Positions 17,604-26,211 are shown, counted from the first letter of the stretch. The stretch is DNA of 64,000 nucleotides from Rhodospirillales bacterium (GCA_020638155.1 JACKJB010000001.1:248001-312000), one strand, 5' to 3'. Notes: generated from the sequence alone by a model not told the origin. Program-made: numbers and translations.

Positions 17604-18833
17604 ATGGCAGAGATCAAAGTACCCACCCTTGGTGAATCCGTTTCCGAAGCGACTGTAGCGCAGTGGCTCAAAAAAGAAGGCGATCCGGTTGAAGCCGATG
17701 AGCCGATTGTGGAGCTGGAAACCGATAAGGTGACACTCGAAGTTAACGCGCCGGAAGCCGGGGTCATCAGCAAGATCGTTGCCGGAGAGGGCGATAGTGT
17801 CGAAGTCGGCGCTATTCTCGGTGAAATCGGGGCAGCGAATGATTCCAAGCCGCAGGCCGCCAAAGCCGAAACACCTAAGAAAGCGGAGAAAGCTGCGCCG
17901 AGCGCTAATGACGATGATGACGAAGAGAAGCTCTCTCCTGCCGTGCGCAAGCTGGTGGACGAGCACGGGCTTGATCCGTCCAAAATCGAAGGGACCGGCA
18001 AAGGCGGACGTCTGCTGAAAGAAGACGTCCAGAACTTCATTGAAGAGCATGGCAAATATGCTGAAGAAGCACCGACGCAAGCCGTTTCCACGCACCCGGT
18101 CAAAGAAGACAAGCCTGTGCGTGAAGCCGGCGAGCGTGAAGAGCGTGTGCGGATGACCCGCCTGCGCCAGCGTATTTCAGAGCGCCTGAAAGAAGCACAG
18201 AATACCGCGGCAATCCTGACGACCTTTAACGAAGTTGATATGGGCGCTGTCATGGATTTGCGTAAGGAATATAAAGAGCATTTTGAGAAAAAACACGGTG
18301 TGAAGCTCGGCTTTATGTCGTTCTTCGTTAAGGCTTGCGTTAATGCGCTTAAAGAAATCCCGGCGGTGAATGCGGAAATTGACGGGGATGAGATTATTTA
18401 CAAAAATTATTATGATCTCGGCGTGGCGGTCAGTACGCCGCAAGGGCTGGTCGTCCCGGTTGTCCGTGATTGTGATAGCAAATCAATGGCGCAGATCGAA
18501 AAAGACATCAACGATGTCGGCGCCCGCGCCCGCGAAGGTAAAATCCAGATCGACGAAATGACCGGCGGGACCTTCACCATCACCAATGGCGGGGTGTTTG
18601 GGTCGCTTGTCTCCACGCCGATCCTGAATACGCCGCAATCCGGTATTCTCGGGATGCATAAAATCCAGCAGCGTCCGGTCGTAATGCCTGACGGCTCGAT
18701 CCAGGCGCGCCCGATGATGTATCTGGCGCTGTCCTACGATCACCGGATTATTGACGGCAAAGAAGCTGTGACCTTCCTCGTGCGTATCAAAGACGCAATC
18801 GAAGACCCGCAGCGCCTGCTGCTGGATATATAA
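17604..18833 (+). CDS. sucB: Dihydrolipoamide succinyltransferase, E2 of 2-oxoglutarate dehydrogenase
   Basis: It carries the succinyl group from E1 on a lipoyl arm and transfers it to CoA. The 409 residues show the standard layout: an N-terminal lipoyl domain with Lys42 in ETDKVTLEV, an acidic Ala/Lys linker, a peripheral subunit-binding domain at about 112-155 (LSPAVRKLVDEHGLDPSKI), a second linker, and the acyltransferase domain ending in SYDHRIIDGKEA with catalytic His380. It is about 4.4 kb from sucA, a pair usually side by side, with four inserted genes between. A palindromic repeat follows the stop. Confidence 0.97.
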   Translation: MAEIKVPTLGESVSEATVAQWLKKEGDPVEADEPIVELETDKVTLEVNAPEAGVISKIVAGEGDSVEVGAILGEIGAANDSKPQAAKAETPKKAEKAAPSANDDDDEEKLSPAVRKLVDEHGLDPSKIEGTGKGGRLLKEDVQNFIEEHGKYAEEAPTQAVSTHPVKEDKPVREAGEREERVRMTRLRQRISERLKEAQNTAAILTTFNEVDMGAVMDLRKEYKEHFEKKHGVKLGFMSFFVKACVNALKEIPAVNAEIDGDEIIYKNYYDLGVAVSTPQGLVVPVVRDCDSKSMAQIEKDINDVGARAREGKIQIDEMTGGTFTITNGGVFGSLVSTPILNTPQSGILGMHKIQQRPVVMPDGSIQARPMMYLALSYDHRIIDGKEAVTFLVRIKDAIEDPQRLLLDI

Positions 18834-18855
18834 CTGTTCCAATCAAGAGCCGGAA

Positions 18856-18959
18856 AAATCGAACAGTGTCATTTCGAAGCGAAGCTGAGAAATCTCCAGA
18901 TTATCGGGAGATCCCTCACATGCGTTCGGGATGACGCCTAGAGACAAACTGTTCGATTT
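18856..18959. repeat. Palindromic repeat, GTCAT...ATGAC family, with extra outer arms
   Basis: The core at 18868-18935 begins GTCATTTCGAAGCG and ends GCGTTCGGGATGAC. It matches, in reverse complement, the copy at 44651-44718 at about 62 of 68 positions by eye. Here the core is enclosed by a perfect 12-base inverted pair, AAATCGAACAGT (18856-18867) and ACTGTTCGATTT (18948-18959). It lies directly after sucB and could fold in RNA, though no T-run follows. Confidence 0.8.
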
Positions 18960-18977
18960 ATGATGGGAACGATTACA

Positions 18978-19787
18978 TCAATTAATCGTAAAGGATGTGA
19001 AGGTAAGCGTTTGCAAGTTTTCAACGCTTGCCGCCGCAGGGGATAGCAGGCTGCCTTTGTGATATTTTGCTGTGCGTGAAATTTCTTCTGCAGCCTGTGC
19101 CGGGGACAGGTCATTCATAACAATATCAAGATATGCACCCTGCACGGTATGGATCATTCCAGTGCTTAAACCGGGATCTTTGATGCTGCCGTCATGTAGC
19201 AGCCGTACAGCTTCGGTTGGGCCTTCTTCATTCTTTAGGGCAGTTAAATGTTTTTGGAACAGGCTTGTACAGGCATGCTCTATATCTGTACTGGTGTCAT
19301 CTTGTAATTCTCTGGTCAGATCAGCGCAGCGCATAATCGCCATATCACGGTATTTACCGCCCTTGTTGCCGAGGTGGTCCAGGGCGGCTTCAAACTGTTC
19401 CAGGACAATCTGCCGGACGCGGCGTGATGCGGGCAGGCGCAAAAGATCGTCCCGTGTTTCATAAGCCAGCAGCAGCGGGTAGGGGTAAATCGCGCCGCGT
19501 TTGGCCCAGTCATCGGTCTGTCTTGTATCAACGCATGACTGGCGGTAGGCTTCAATGGCTTTATATTCCAGCGCGCTAAACTCTTCTGCGTGTGCCGCGA
19601 CGAACAGCAGCGCCCGCCGGGCGGCAAAGGATGTGGGGTCTTCAAGCCGTGCTGCGATTGCGTGGTCAAGTAATCGCGTTAATGAAAACTCACCTTGCTG
19701 CCTGCTGCCGAAATCCTGTTCCAGGATCCGGTAGATCTCGTTTCCCGATGCTGTGTTAAACAGCTTGTCTATAACCTGTTCTGACAT
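18978..19787 (-). CDS. Hypothetical protein, helical, 269 aa
   Basis: I do not recognise the family. The protein is Ala/Leu/Glu-rich and looks all-helical, with possible repeat-like helical pairs around residues 30-140 (LTRLLDHAIAARLEDP, ARRALLFVAAHAEEF). There is no signal peptide, membrane segment or catalytic signature. It is convergent with sucB, with the palindromic repeat between the stops, and divergent from the small gene at 19918. The ATG at 19787 was chosen as the first in frame with a coherent helical start (MSEQVIDKLF). Confidence 0.7.
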   Translation of the reverse strand: MSEQVIDKLFNTASGNEIYRILEQDFGSRQQGEFSLTRLLDHAIAARLEDPTSFAARRALLFVAAHAEEFSALEYKAIEAYRQSCVDTRQTDDWAKRGAIYPYPLLLAYETRDDLLRLPASRRVRQIVLEQFEAALDHLGNKGGKYRDMAIMRCADLTRELQDDTSTDIEHACTSLFQKHLTALKNEEGPTEAVRLLHDGSIKDPGLSTGMIHTVQGAYLDIVMNDLSPAQAAEEISRTAKYHKGSLLSPAAASVENLQTLTFTSFTIN

Positions 19788-19850
19788 AGCGTTCTTTGTA
19801 GCAAAGACAGGTGAAAAAGTAAAGTATTACGAAAAATATTCCGGCTTTTC

Positions 19851-19880
19851 TTGACATAATTTAACAGTTTATGAGATACA
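19851..19880 (+). promoter_or_regulatory. Candidate sigma-70 promoter for the 19918 gene
   Basis: TTGACA at 19851-19856 followed by TAATTT, then GATACA at 19875-19880 after an 18-base spacer, about 38 bases before the ATG. The -35 region is identical over TTGACATAATTT to the one at 45133. Confidence 0.45.
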
Positions 19881-19917
19881 AATAGGCATCCTGGAAACAA
19901 GAACTAGAGGGAATTCC

Positions 19918-20226
19918 ATGTCTTTTGATACATACCGGACTCATTTCATTCAGGAAAAGAAGCGGGACGATGGCAATCTGACTTATAAATTCGCTGAGGC
20001 GTCACGGGAAGATGGGGTCTGGATTTTACGCGAATTTAATAATGTACGGCTGTCAAGCCGCGGTATTATGGTTGACGATGAGATGACGGTCAGGCGCATG
20101 ACTAGCCATTCCGATAAAGCACTTTGCAAACATATTTTAGAAGGTTATGAGCGCGGTCAGACCGGTGCAAAAATTGATGCTGAGAGTTTCGGTACTTCCA
20201 AATGGCAGCATATCAGCCGTATGTAA
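19918..20226 (+). CDS. Small hypothetical protein, 102 aa
   Basis: The gene has AGAGGGAATTCC directly ahead of the ATG and a promoter-like sequence upstream, so it is very probably expressed. The product is polar, with an N-terminal half of alternating charged residues (FIQEKKRDDGNLTYKF) and no membrane segment or known motif. It ends 28 bases before the amidohydrolase start at 20255 and probably shares its transcript. I cannot assign a function. Confidence 0.65.
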   Translation: MSFDTYRTHFIQEKKRDDGNLTYKFAEASREDGVWILREFNNVRLSSRGIMVDDEMTVRRMTSHSDKALCKHILEGYERGQTGAKIDAESFGTSKWQHISRM

Positions 20227-20254
20227 TTATATAACTGAGAAAGAGACACTGACC

Positions 20255-21610
20255 ATGCCTGATTTTTCCACGGCAATGAAAACGGCCAGCGATATCTATC
20301 GCGGACTGGAAGCTCACTGGAATGAAGCCAAAGGCGGCATTTACCGTCCCAGCTACAGTGCTGAAGAAACGCAGGCCATGGACCTGATTGCGCGTGAAGC
20401 CCACGCCATGGGCATGAAAATATCTATGGATGTGGCAGGCAACGCGCACATGATTTATCCCGGTAAGGACCGGACTAGACCGATGCTGATGATAGGCTCT
20501 CACGTTGATGCCGTTCCCGCAGGCGGCCGCTATGACGGGACGGCTGGCGTTGTCGCCGGAATGGCTGCGCTAAAACATCTTCATGAAAGCGGGCAGCAGC
20601 CGGAGCAGGATGTCTGTATTACTATTTTCCGCGGCGAAGAAAGTGCCTGGTTCGGTATGTCCTGTATGGGATCGAAATTTATCACCGGCGATCTTAGTCG
20701 TGAATTTCTCAAAGCGGCAAAACATAAAGAGACCGGTAAAACACTGGCTCATCACATGGATTTTTGTGGGCTGGATTCAAGAGATCTTGCGGACAAGCTG
20801 GATGCCGGGAAGGTTTTCCCGTTGAAGCGGATTGGCAATTACATCGAAGTGCATATCGAACAAGGCCCGGCACTGCTCGAAGCGCAAAAAAGCCTTGGGA
20901 TCGTCACCGCGATCCGCGGTCATGTGCGCTATCCTGACAAAATTACCTTTAACGGGGAAGCCGCTCACTCCGGCAGTACGCCGCAGGCCATGCGCAAAGA
21001 TGCCGCGATTGCCGCGTCGGTTTTTGTAAGCGATTGGGTGCGGTCGATGAAAGATCTGGCGGATCATGATGATCTGGTTTACTCAGTGCCGGATATTCAC
21101 GTAGTCAATCCGTCTTCAACTACGGTGCCCGCTCAATGTGTTGTGCAGCCGGAAGTCCGGACCACGTCGCAACGTATCCTTGATTACGTACCGGAGCTGA
21201 CCAAAACTCATTTCCTCAGAACTATTAACGAGTTCAAATTACCTGATGGTGAATTAACATCACCCGTCATCGGCAAGCCTGCAACGATGGAAATATCGTT
21301 GCAGGATGCGTTGGAAAGCTCTGCCAACAGGCTTGGTTTTTCTTCCATGCGTCTGCCGTCCGGTGCCGGGCATGATGCGGGTATCCTTGCCAATGCAGGT
21401 ATCCCTTGCGGGATGCTGTTTATCCGTCACGGTCAGAACGGGATCAGCCACAATGCCGAAGAGATTCTCGGTCTCGATCCGCAGGATAATCCTTTCCGTC
21501 AGGGCAGTGATTTTTGTAATGCCGTTGCGGTGCTGGCCGACCTGATGACACAGGACCTGAATCGTAATGGTAGGATGTTTTTCAAACCGTTTGATTTCGT
21601 ACCGGCTTAA
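20255..21610 (+). CDS. M20-family carbamoylase-like amidohydrolase
   Basis: The 451-residue protein belongs to the Zn-dependent M20 amidase group that includes N-carbamoyl-L-amino-acid hydrolase, allantoate amidohydrolase and yeast-type beta-ureidopropionase. Metal residues visible are His83 in GSHVDAVPAGGRYDG, Asp94, and Glu128/Glu129 in FRGEESAWFG. The subgroup signature HIEQGPALLEAQKSLGIVTAIRG and the C-terminal AGHDAGILANAGIP with ISHNAEE are also present. I chose ATG 20255 since an earlier in-frame ATG at 20147 lies inside the preceding gene. The substrate cannot be read from sequence; the neighbouring pyrimidine-type deaminases make N-carbamoyl-beta-alanine a reasonable guess. Confidence 0.85.
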   Translation: MPDFSTAMKTASDIYRGLEAHWNEAKGGIYRPSYSAEETQAMDLIAREAHAMGMKISMDVAGNAHMIYPGKDRTRPMLMIGSHVDAVPAGGRYDGTAGVVAGMAALKHLHESGQQPEQDVCITIFRGEESAWFGMSCMGSKFITGDLSREFLKAAKHKETGKTLAHHMDFCGLDSRDLADKLDAGKVFPLKRIGNYIEVHIEQGPALLEAQKSLGIVTAIRGHVRYPDKITFNGEAAHSGSTPQAMRKDAAIAASVFVSDWVRSMKDLADHDDLVYSVPDIHVVNPSSTTVPAQCVVQPEVRTTSQRILDYVPELTKTHFLRTINEFKLPDGELTSPVIGKPATMEISLQDALESSANRLGFSSMRLPSGAGHDAGILANAGIPCGMLFIRHGQNGISHNAEEILGLDPQDNPFRQGSDFCNAVAVLADLMTQDLNRNGRMFFKPFDFVPA

Positions 21611-21619
21611 GTCGAAACC

Positions 21620-22618
21620 TTACAACTCATAAAAAGTCAGGATTTCGGCTTTGCTGAGCTGTTTCATCGCGTTAAACGCCCAGTCGTCGCGGGCTTTTGA
21701 CATGCTGCGGATCGTGATGCTGGTCAGGCCGGCGCCGACGATATTGACCTGTTCGCGCGATGTCGGCACCTGGGAGCAGAATAACAGCCCGCCGCATATT
21801 TTAAGGCCACAGCGCGGCGCATGCATCAACAGGCGGTTGACGGGTTCCTGCATGAAACTGTATTTGCCTTCCGGGTTTTCAATCTCATCAAGGTCGGCCT
21901 GCATTGTATAGCCGACCGCCGGGTGAGAGCGGGCAGATAAGCCAAACACATCGCCGCGCCGGTTCTTGGCGATGGCGACAGCGAACTTCCTGCCTTTGTG
22001 GTGCCCTGCCTGCTCTTCGATCAGGATGCGGAACGTGTTTTCATCGGCGGTGCGGAATTGCTCGACTTCGACCGGGCTGTCTTCACGCGGGGTGAAGGTT
22101 TCGGGGATTTCCAAAATAGGGCGTAGCTGCTTTTCCTTGCGGTTCATTTCAAAGACGCTGATCCCGGCTTTCTCACAAATCTGCATCGACATTGAAGAGA
22201 ATTGCGCGCCGCGCCGTTCGGCAAAATCCTTGGCGAAGCCTTTGTGATCGATATAGATCGTGCGGATCCCCGCTTCGGCGATATTCTTGGCGCAGTTCGG
22301 GCAGAATGGGTCGGTGATGCACAGGCTTGCGCCCTGCGTATAGGGTGCGGCCATAATGCAGGCCGTCTCAGCGTGGACGGTGCCGCTGCTGTTGCCGATC
22401 CGGGTTTTTGTGCCGATTTTTTCGGCGATGGGTTTGGGCCAGTAATTGGTTTTTGAAATACTGTACGGGCGGCGGTCTTTATCCGTGCCGAAAATCGTCG
22501 CGGCGATCTTGTTGGTCGGGTGACGGCTGGTGCCGACGATATCGACGGCTTTTTGCATTTCGGCGAAGGAAGAAAAATTCATGGGCGGGTGCGTACTTTG
22601 GTTGTCTTTTGTTTCCAT
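21620..22618 (-). CDS. Deaminase-fold protein with one intact and one degenerate CDA domain
   Basis: The 332-residue protein has an N-terminal cytidine/dCMP-deaminase-type domain: HAE with His82 and Glu84, and PFCPNC with Cys106 and Cys109, the usual zinc and proton-shuttle residues. Residues about 190-320 look like a second copy in which the active site is lost: EPVNRLLMHAPRCGL stands where HAE should be, and LLFCSQVPTS stands where PCxxC should be, followed by a matching ITI strand. A long upstream ORF extends to 23137 but it is antisense to the cytosine deaminase; ATG 22618 is the sensible start. The substrate is unknown. It is divergent from the cytosine deaminase gene with 60 bases between starts. 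Confidence 0.8.
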   Translation of the reverse strand: METKDNQSTHPPMNFSSFAEMQKAVDIVGTSRHPTNKIAATIFGTDKDRRPYSISKTNYWPKPIAEKIGTKTRIGNSSGTVHAETACIMAAPYTQGASLCITDPFCPNCAKNIAEAGIRTIYIDHKGFAKDFAERRGAQFSSMSMQICEKAGISVFEMNRKEKQLRPILEIPETFTPREDSPVEVEQFRTADENTFRILIEEQAGHHKGRKFAVAIAKNRRGDVFGLSARSHPAVGYTMQADLDEIENPEGKYSFMQEPVNRLLMHAPRCGLKICGGLLFCSQVPTSREQVNIVGAGLTSITIRSMSKARDDWAFNAMKQLSKAEILTFYEL

Positions 22619-22678
22619 TCTATTTATAAGCAATTTTAGTCCTGAAAGCGATAAAGGAAATGAACGGAGTTTTCCGCC

Positions 22679-23128
22679 ATGCATGATGATGCCTATTATA
22701 TGAAACGCGCCTACGAACAGGCTCTGAAAAGCTATAATGAGGGCGGTTGCCCGATCGGCGGGGTGATTGTCGATAATGAAACGGGCGAGATCCTTGGCGA
22801 AGGGCATAACCACCTTGTGCAGGAAGGAAACCCGATCATTCACGGGGAAATGGACGCCATGCGCAAGGCCGGGCGGATGGCATCGCGCCGGAACACCACC
22901 ATGTATACGACGCTCTCGCCCTGCATGATGTGTGCGGGAACGATTGTGCAGTTTAAAATCGGGCGTGTCGTCGTCGGGGATACGGTGAATTCTGCCGGGA
23001 ATGTTGACTTTCTGCGGGATCGCGGGGTCGATGTGAGCGTGATGGATGATCCGGACTGTGTTGCGCTGGTGAAAAAATTCCGCGAAGAAAAGCCTGATTT
23101 GTGGCTTGAGGACTGGGGCGGGGCATAA
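22679..23128 (+). CDS. Cytosine deaminase, yeast FCY1-like
   Basis: The 149-residue protein converts cytosine to uracil if the homology holds. Zinc and catalytic residues are His55, Glu57, Cys82 and Cys85 in HGE and SPCMMC. What places it nearest yeast cytosine deaminase, not TadA or guanine deaminase, is the conserved GHN eleven residues before the His, the TTLSPC block, VVVGDTVN, and the C-terminal WLEDWGG, which corresponds to the substrate-closing WFEDIG tail of the yeast enzyme with its Asp (here Asp145). It lies between the two-domain deaminase gene and the LOG/Ham1 fusion gene. Confidence 0.85.
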   Translation: MHDDAYYMKRAYEQALKSYNEGGCPIGGVIVDNETGEILGEGHNHLVQEGNPIIHGEMDAMRKAGRMASRRNTTMYTTLSPCMMCAGTIVQFKIGRVVVGDTVNSAGNVDFLRDRGVDVSVMDDPDCVALVKKFREEKPDLWLEDWGGA

Positions 23129-23262
23129 AATTAGCAAGTGCTGATTTATTTTCTTGCGATATACGGAAAATCTGTGCTACAACTTTGCGTGTGTCTTGAC
23201 ATAAAACAAAATTGTTTTTTGTTTTGTTACAGGGCATTAACAGGCGTAAGGGACGGCCTTTT

Positions 23263-26124
23263 ATGGCTGGAAAAGAAAAAAAACACATTCCGAATAGTGT
23301 CATCGCGCGGCTCGACTGGGCAGAAAAAACTTTGCATGCCATTCTTTATGGCGACAAACCGGCAATAGATCCCAAAAATCCTGAACAATCATGGCTTCTT
23401 AAACAGATGTCCCGCATGTATCGTGCGGGTTTTTTGTGTGAAGAACCTGGCTCATACGTCCTTCTGGCGGGTGAAAAGCCGGACGACGTGTTGCGTTATA
23501 AAGGCGTGACTCTCCGGGAGCCGCTGCCGAAATTCCTGACGACCGAGACAAAAAATCTCAAGGCGATGACGAACAAGCGCGATATCAAAAATTATAAAGT
23601 GCTTGGGACCGATAACGCCTATCGTTACGGCAAGGATGTGCTGGATCAGGCGCAGGATGCGGATGCGTTTGTTCTGACCCCCGGCGGGACGATGGAACTT
23701 TACCAGTGGATTTTGTTCCTGCGGGCGCAATATGAAGAAACTATCGACCTGAGCAATAAGCACTTCATCGTGCAGAATTATGGAGCATTCTGGGAGCCGA
23801 CCTTAAAAGCGTTCCAGAATCTTTACAACAACAGCGGCAACAATATCGTGACGGATACGCTGCATGGTACGGTCGAAGCGCTGGAAGATGTTTTGCCTGA
23901 ATCTGTCCGGGCACACGAGCCTTCTGCTGGCGATCCGAATGGTTTGCTGACGCCGGGATCGACGATTCTTGTCGCGACGGGTAACCGTAAAAAATATAAC
24001 GAGACCAAATTATCGGCTTACCGCCGCGGGACCAATGTGGACTTCCAGTGGTGGCACCAGCAGTTTGACAAGCCGGAAGGGGCTGAGGAATTCAGCTATT
24101 CCTATGTCGGGAACCTTGTTGAAAAGATCGAAAAATTTTACGAGCATATTCGTGATTTTTATGGTCCGGAAGGTTTCCGGGAAGCGATGCGTGATAAAGG
24201 CTATGATATTGCCAAAAGCGTTCTGTGGTTTGATGATAGCGGCCTTGACGGGAAAGAAAACTTTTTCGACGGGCCGGAATTCAGCAATTGTTCCTACCGC
24301 ACCAACCCTTATAAAAAGCACGGGCCGGGGCCGGAGCTGAAGAACGTTATTAACGCGATGCAGGGTACACCCTTTAAAGGACATCGTGGTATTCGCAGCA
24401 TGGCAAAGCGGGTTGAGGCCGCAGCAGAACGCAAATACCAGGAGCGCGTTGACGCCGGTGCGAAAAAGCCGGATATATCGCTGGATTTCTTTGACCGCAG
24501 CGTTGTTGCGATTGTACCGCTGAAAGAATTTACCGACGCTATCGAGCTGGGGATGTCCTTTGCCGATGTCATGGATAAAGCCCCGATGCATTTTTTCCAG
24601 GCCTGTACCGAGCAGGAATTGCTGTTTGATCCCCGGCCTGATGTGCCTGCGGCGGACAGTAAAAACTTTCTGGTTCCCAAAATGGATCCTGACGGATTAT
24701 CGCAGGCTGAAATTTCTAATTATCCTTACCTGCACGGGATTGCGGCGCAGGTGATGAAAACGGTTGTCCGGACGTTCGGGCTGGAAAAATATGAGACGAC
24801 GGCGCGCGGGCTTACGGCGCAGTTTAATGGTAGAGTAGGAGAAAGCTGGAAGCTCGGGACCCAGCAAAGCATTCACAAAGGCGTCAATACGCATGGCCTT
24901 GATCTCTCGGCGACCCGCGCGATGAAGGGCATGTATAAAATGATGGGCGGCAATAGCGGTCATTACGATTTATCGCTGCCGCGCGATCACCTGCTGATCC
25001 TGCCGGATGATACCGAAGGCGCGATGTTCAATGCGCTGAATAATTTTGACGACTTCACCCGCCGGGCTGACGGGTTTGTGATGACGCCGGGGAATCCGCG
25101 CCTGAATGATGAAAATCATTTCTGGCATCATGCATTCTTCCTGTTCTCACTGATTGTCGGGAAGCAGATTAACGATAAAAGCGTATCGGGTAAGCCGCTG
25201 GTCGTGATGGAAAGTGAAATATCGCGGCCCCTGCTTGACCTGGTGGATCATTATTACGGGACCGGGCTGATTGGTGACCGTCCGGAATATTTGATCGATA
25301 AAGTGCTTAAGCCCGGCGAAGATCTTGTTCAAACCCTGCATGAACTTTATGCCCGCTACCGTCCGGATGAAGTGCAGAATTACGCCTTTAGCGAAACCGG
25401 ACAGAAATGTCCGGAAGAGCTATTTGATGTGACGATCTACTGTTCGGCGTCTTCGACAGACGGACATTTAAAAGACTGGGCACGGGACTTTTCATTTGAT
25501 TGCGCATCGCTTGGTTTTGCGATCAAAAACGGCGGCGGCACCGGGCCGGACGGGTTGATGCTTGAAACCAGCCTTGGGGCGCACATGGTACGCGGTCCGT
25601 TTGACCAGTACCTGAAAAGCGAAGGGCTTTGCGGTGCGCCTGAAACGCACGTAACCAGTATTCAGTGCGTGGCGACCGAGCAGGATGAAGGCCTGCCGAA
25701 ATTCAACGATTACTGCGCGGTCTATGAAACGATCTACCAGCGGATGCATGAGTTGCAGAATGTCTGCGCCGAAGTGATCTTGCCGGGCGGGGCGGGGACG
25801 ATCCAGGAAATTGCCGCTTCGATCCTGATGCGTTCTGCCGGGATTTACCCGGTCGAAAACCGTCCGCTGATTATCGTTAATCACGAAGGGATTTATGATC
25901 CGTTTATCAAGCTGATCCCGAAAGCCGATTTTGAAAAATACAACATCCGGGTTGTCGATACTAAGGACGAAGCGCTCGAATTACTGGTCGAGTCCCGCCG
26001 GGCTAAAGGGATGGAGCCGCTGCTGCCCTATAGCCGCGAAGAACTGGCCGCCCATAAAGAGGCGTTTATGAAGACCATGAACCGCCCGAAACTCGAAGCG
26101 GCCCTGAAAAGCTTTACCCTGTAA
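23263..26124 (+). CDS. Multidomain LOG / Ham1-like / LOG-like nucleotide enzyme, 953 aa
   Basis: The protein appears to be a fusion. An N-terminal LOG-like segment ends in DADAFVLTPGGT (PGGT at residues 140-143). Residues about 234-430 resemble Ham1/RdgB inosine-triphosphate pyrophosphatases: TILVATGNRKKYNE at the start and FDDSGLD at 323-329, followed by PGPELKNVI. A middle LOG-like segment has RADGFVMTPGNPRLNDENHF near 602, where the PGG-GT-E motif is altered. The C-terminal LOG domain has VTIYCSASS near 722, NGGGTGPDGLM, and the intact PGGAGTIQEI near 841. LOG enzymes remove ribose 5-phosphate from NMPs, and Ham1 enzymes turn NTPs into NMPs. ATG 23263 follows AAGGGACGG; the longer ORF start at 23212 has no such site. 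Confidence 0.75.
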   Translation: MAGKEKKHIPNSVIARLDWAEKTLHAILYGDKPAIDPKNPEQSWLLKQMSRMYRAGFLCEEPGSYVLLAGEKPDDVLRYKGVTLREPLPKFLTTETKNLKAMTNKRDIKNYKVLGTDNAYRYGKDVLDQAQDADAFVLTPGGTMELYQWILFLRAQYEETIDLSNKHFIVQNYGAFWEPTLKAFQNLYNNSGNNIVTDTLHGTVEALEDVLPESVRAHEPSAGDPNGLLTPGSTILVATGNRKKYNETKLSAYRRGTNVDFQWWHQQFDKPEGAEEFSYSYVGNLVEKIEKFYEHIRDFYGPEGFREAMRDKGYDIAKSVLWFDDSGLDGKENFFDGPEFSNCSYRTNPYKKHGPGPELKNVINAMQGTPFKGHRGIRSMAKRVEAAAERKYQERVDAGAKKPDISLDFFDRSVVAIVPLKEFTDAIELGMSFADVMDKAPMHFFQACTEQELLFDPRPDVPAADSKNFLVPKMDPDGLSQAEISNYPYLHGIAAQVMKTVVRTFGLEKYETTARGLTAQFNGRVGESWKLGTQQSIHKGVNTHGLDLSATRAMKGMYKMMGGNSGHYDLSLPRDHLLILPDDTEGAMFNALNNFDDFTRRADGFVMTPGNPRLNDENHFWHHAFFLFSLIVGKQINDKSVSGKPLVVMESEISRPLLDLVDHYYGTGLIGDRPEYLIDKVLKPGEDLVQTLHELYARYRPDEVQNYAFSETGQKCPEELFDVTIYCSASSTDGHLKDWARDFSFDCASLGFAIKNGGGTGPDGLMLETSLGAHMVRGPFDQYLKSEGLCGAPETHVTSIQCVATEQDEGLPKFNDYCAVYETIYQRMHELQNVCAEVILPGGAGTIQEIAASILMRSAGIYPVENRPLIIVNHEGIYDPFIKLIPKADFEKYNIRVVDTKDEALELLVESRRAKGMEPLLPYSREELAAHKEAFMKTMNRPKLEAALKSFTL

Positions 26125-26211
26125 GGCGGCGTATAGGGGCTTGTCCCTGCCTGCCGATTCCACTAAAGTGCCAAAGCGTTGTGGTTCAACCCTTTCAAAG
26201 GCTTATTTCCC

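Noticed and set aside
16857..18095. A 412-codon open frame on the - strand
   Set aside because: It crosses antisense to both the zinc-like gene and sucB; sucB is certain.
22619..23137. N-terminal extension of the two-domain deaminase gene
   Set aside because: The extension is antisense to the cytosine deaminase gene, and its translation is His/Arg-rich shadow sequence.
23196..23224. Promoter ahead of the LOG/Ham1 gene
   Set aside because: TTGACA is present at 23196, but the region 17 bases on is TTGTTT inside an A/T hairpin-like stretch with no good -10, so I did not list it as a feature.
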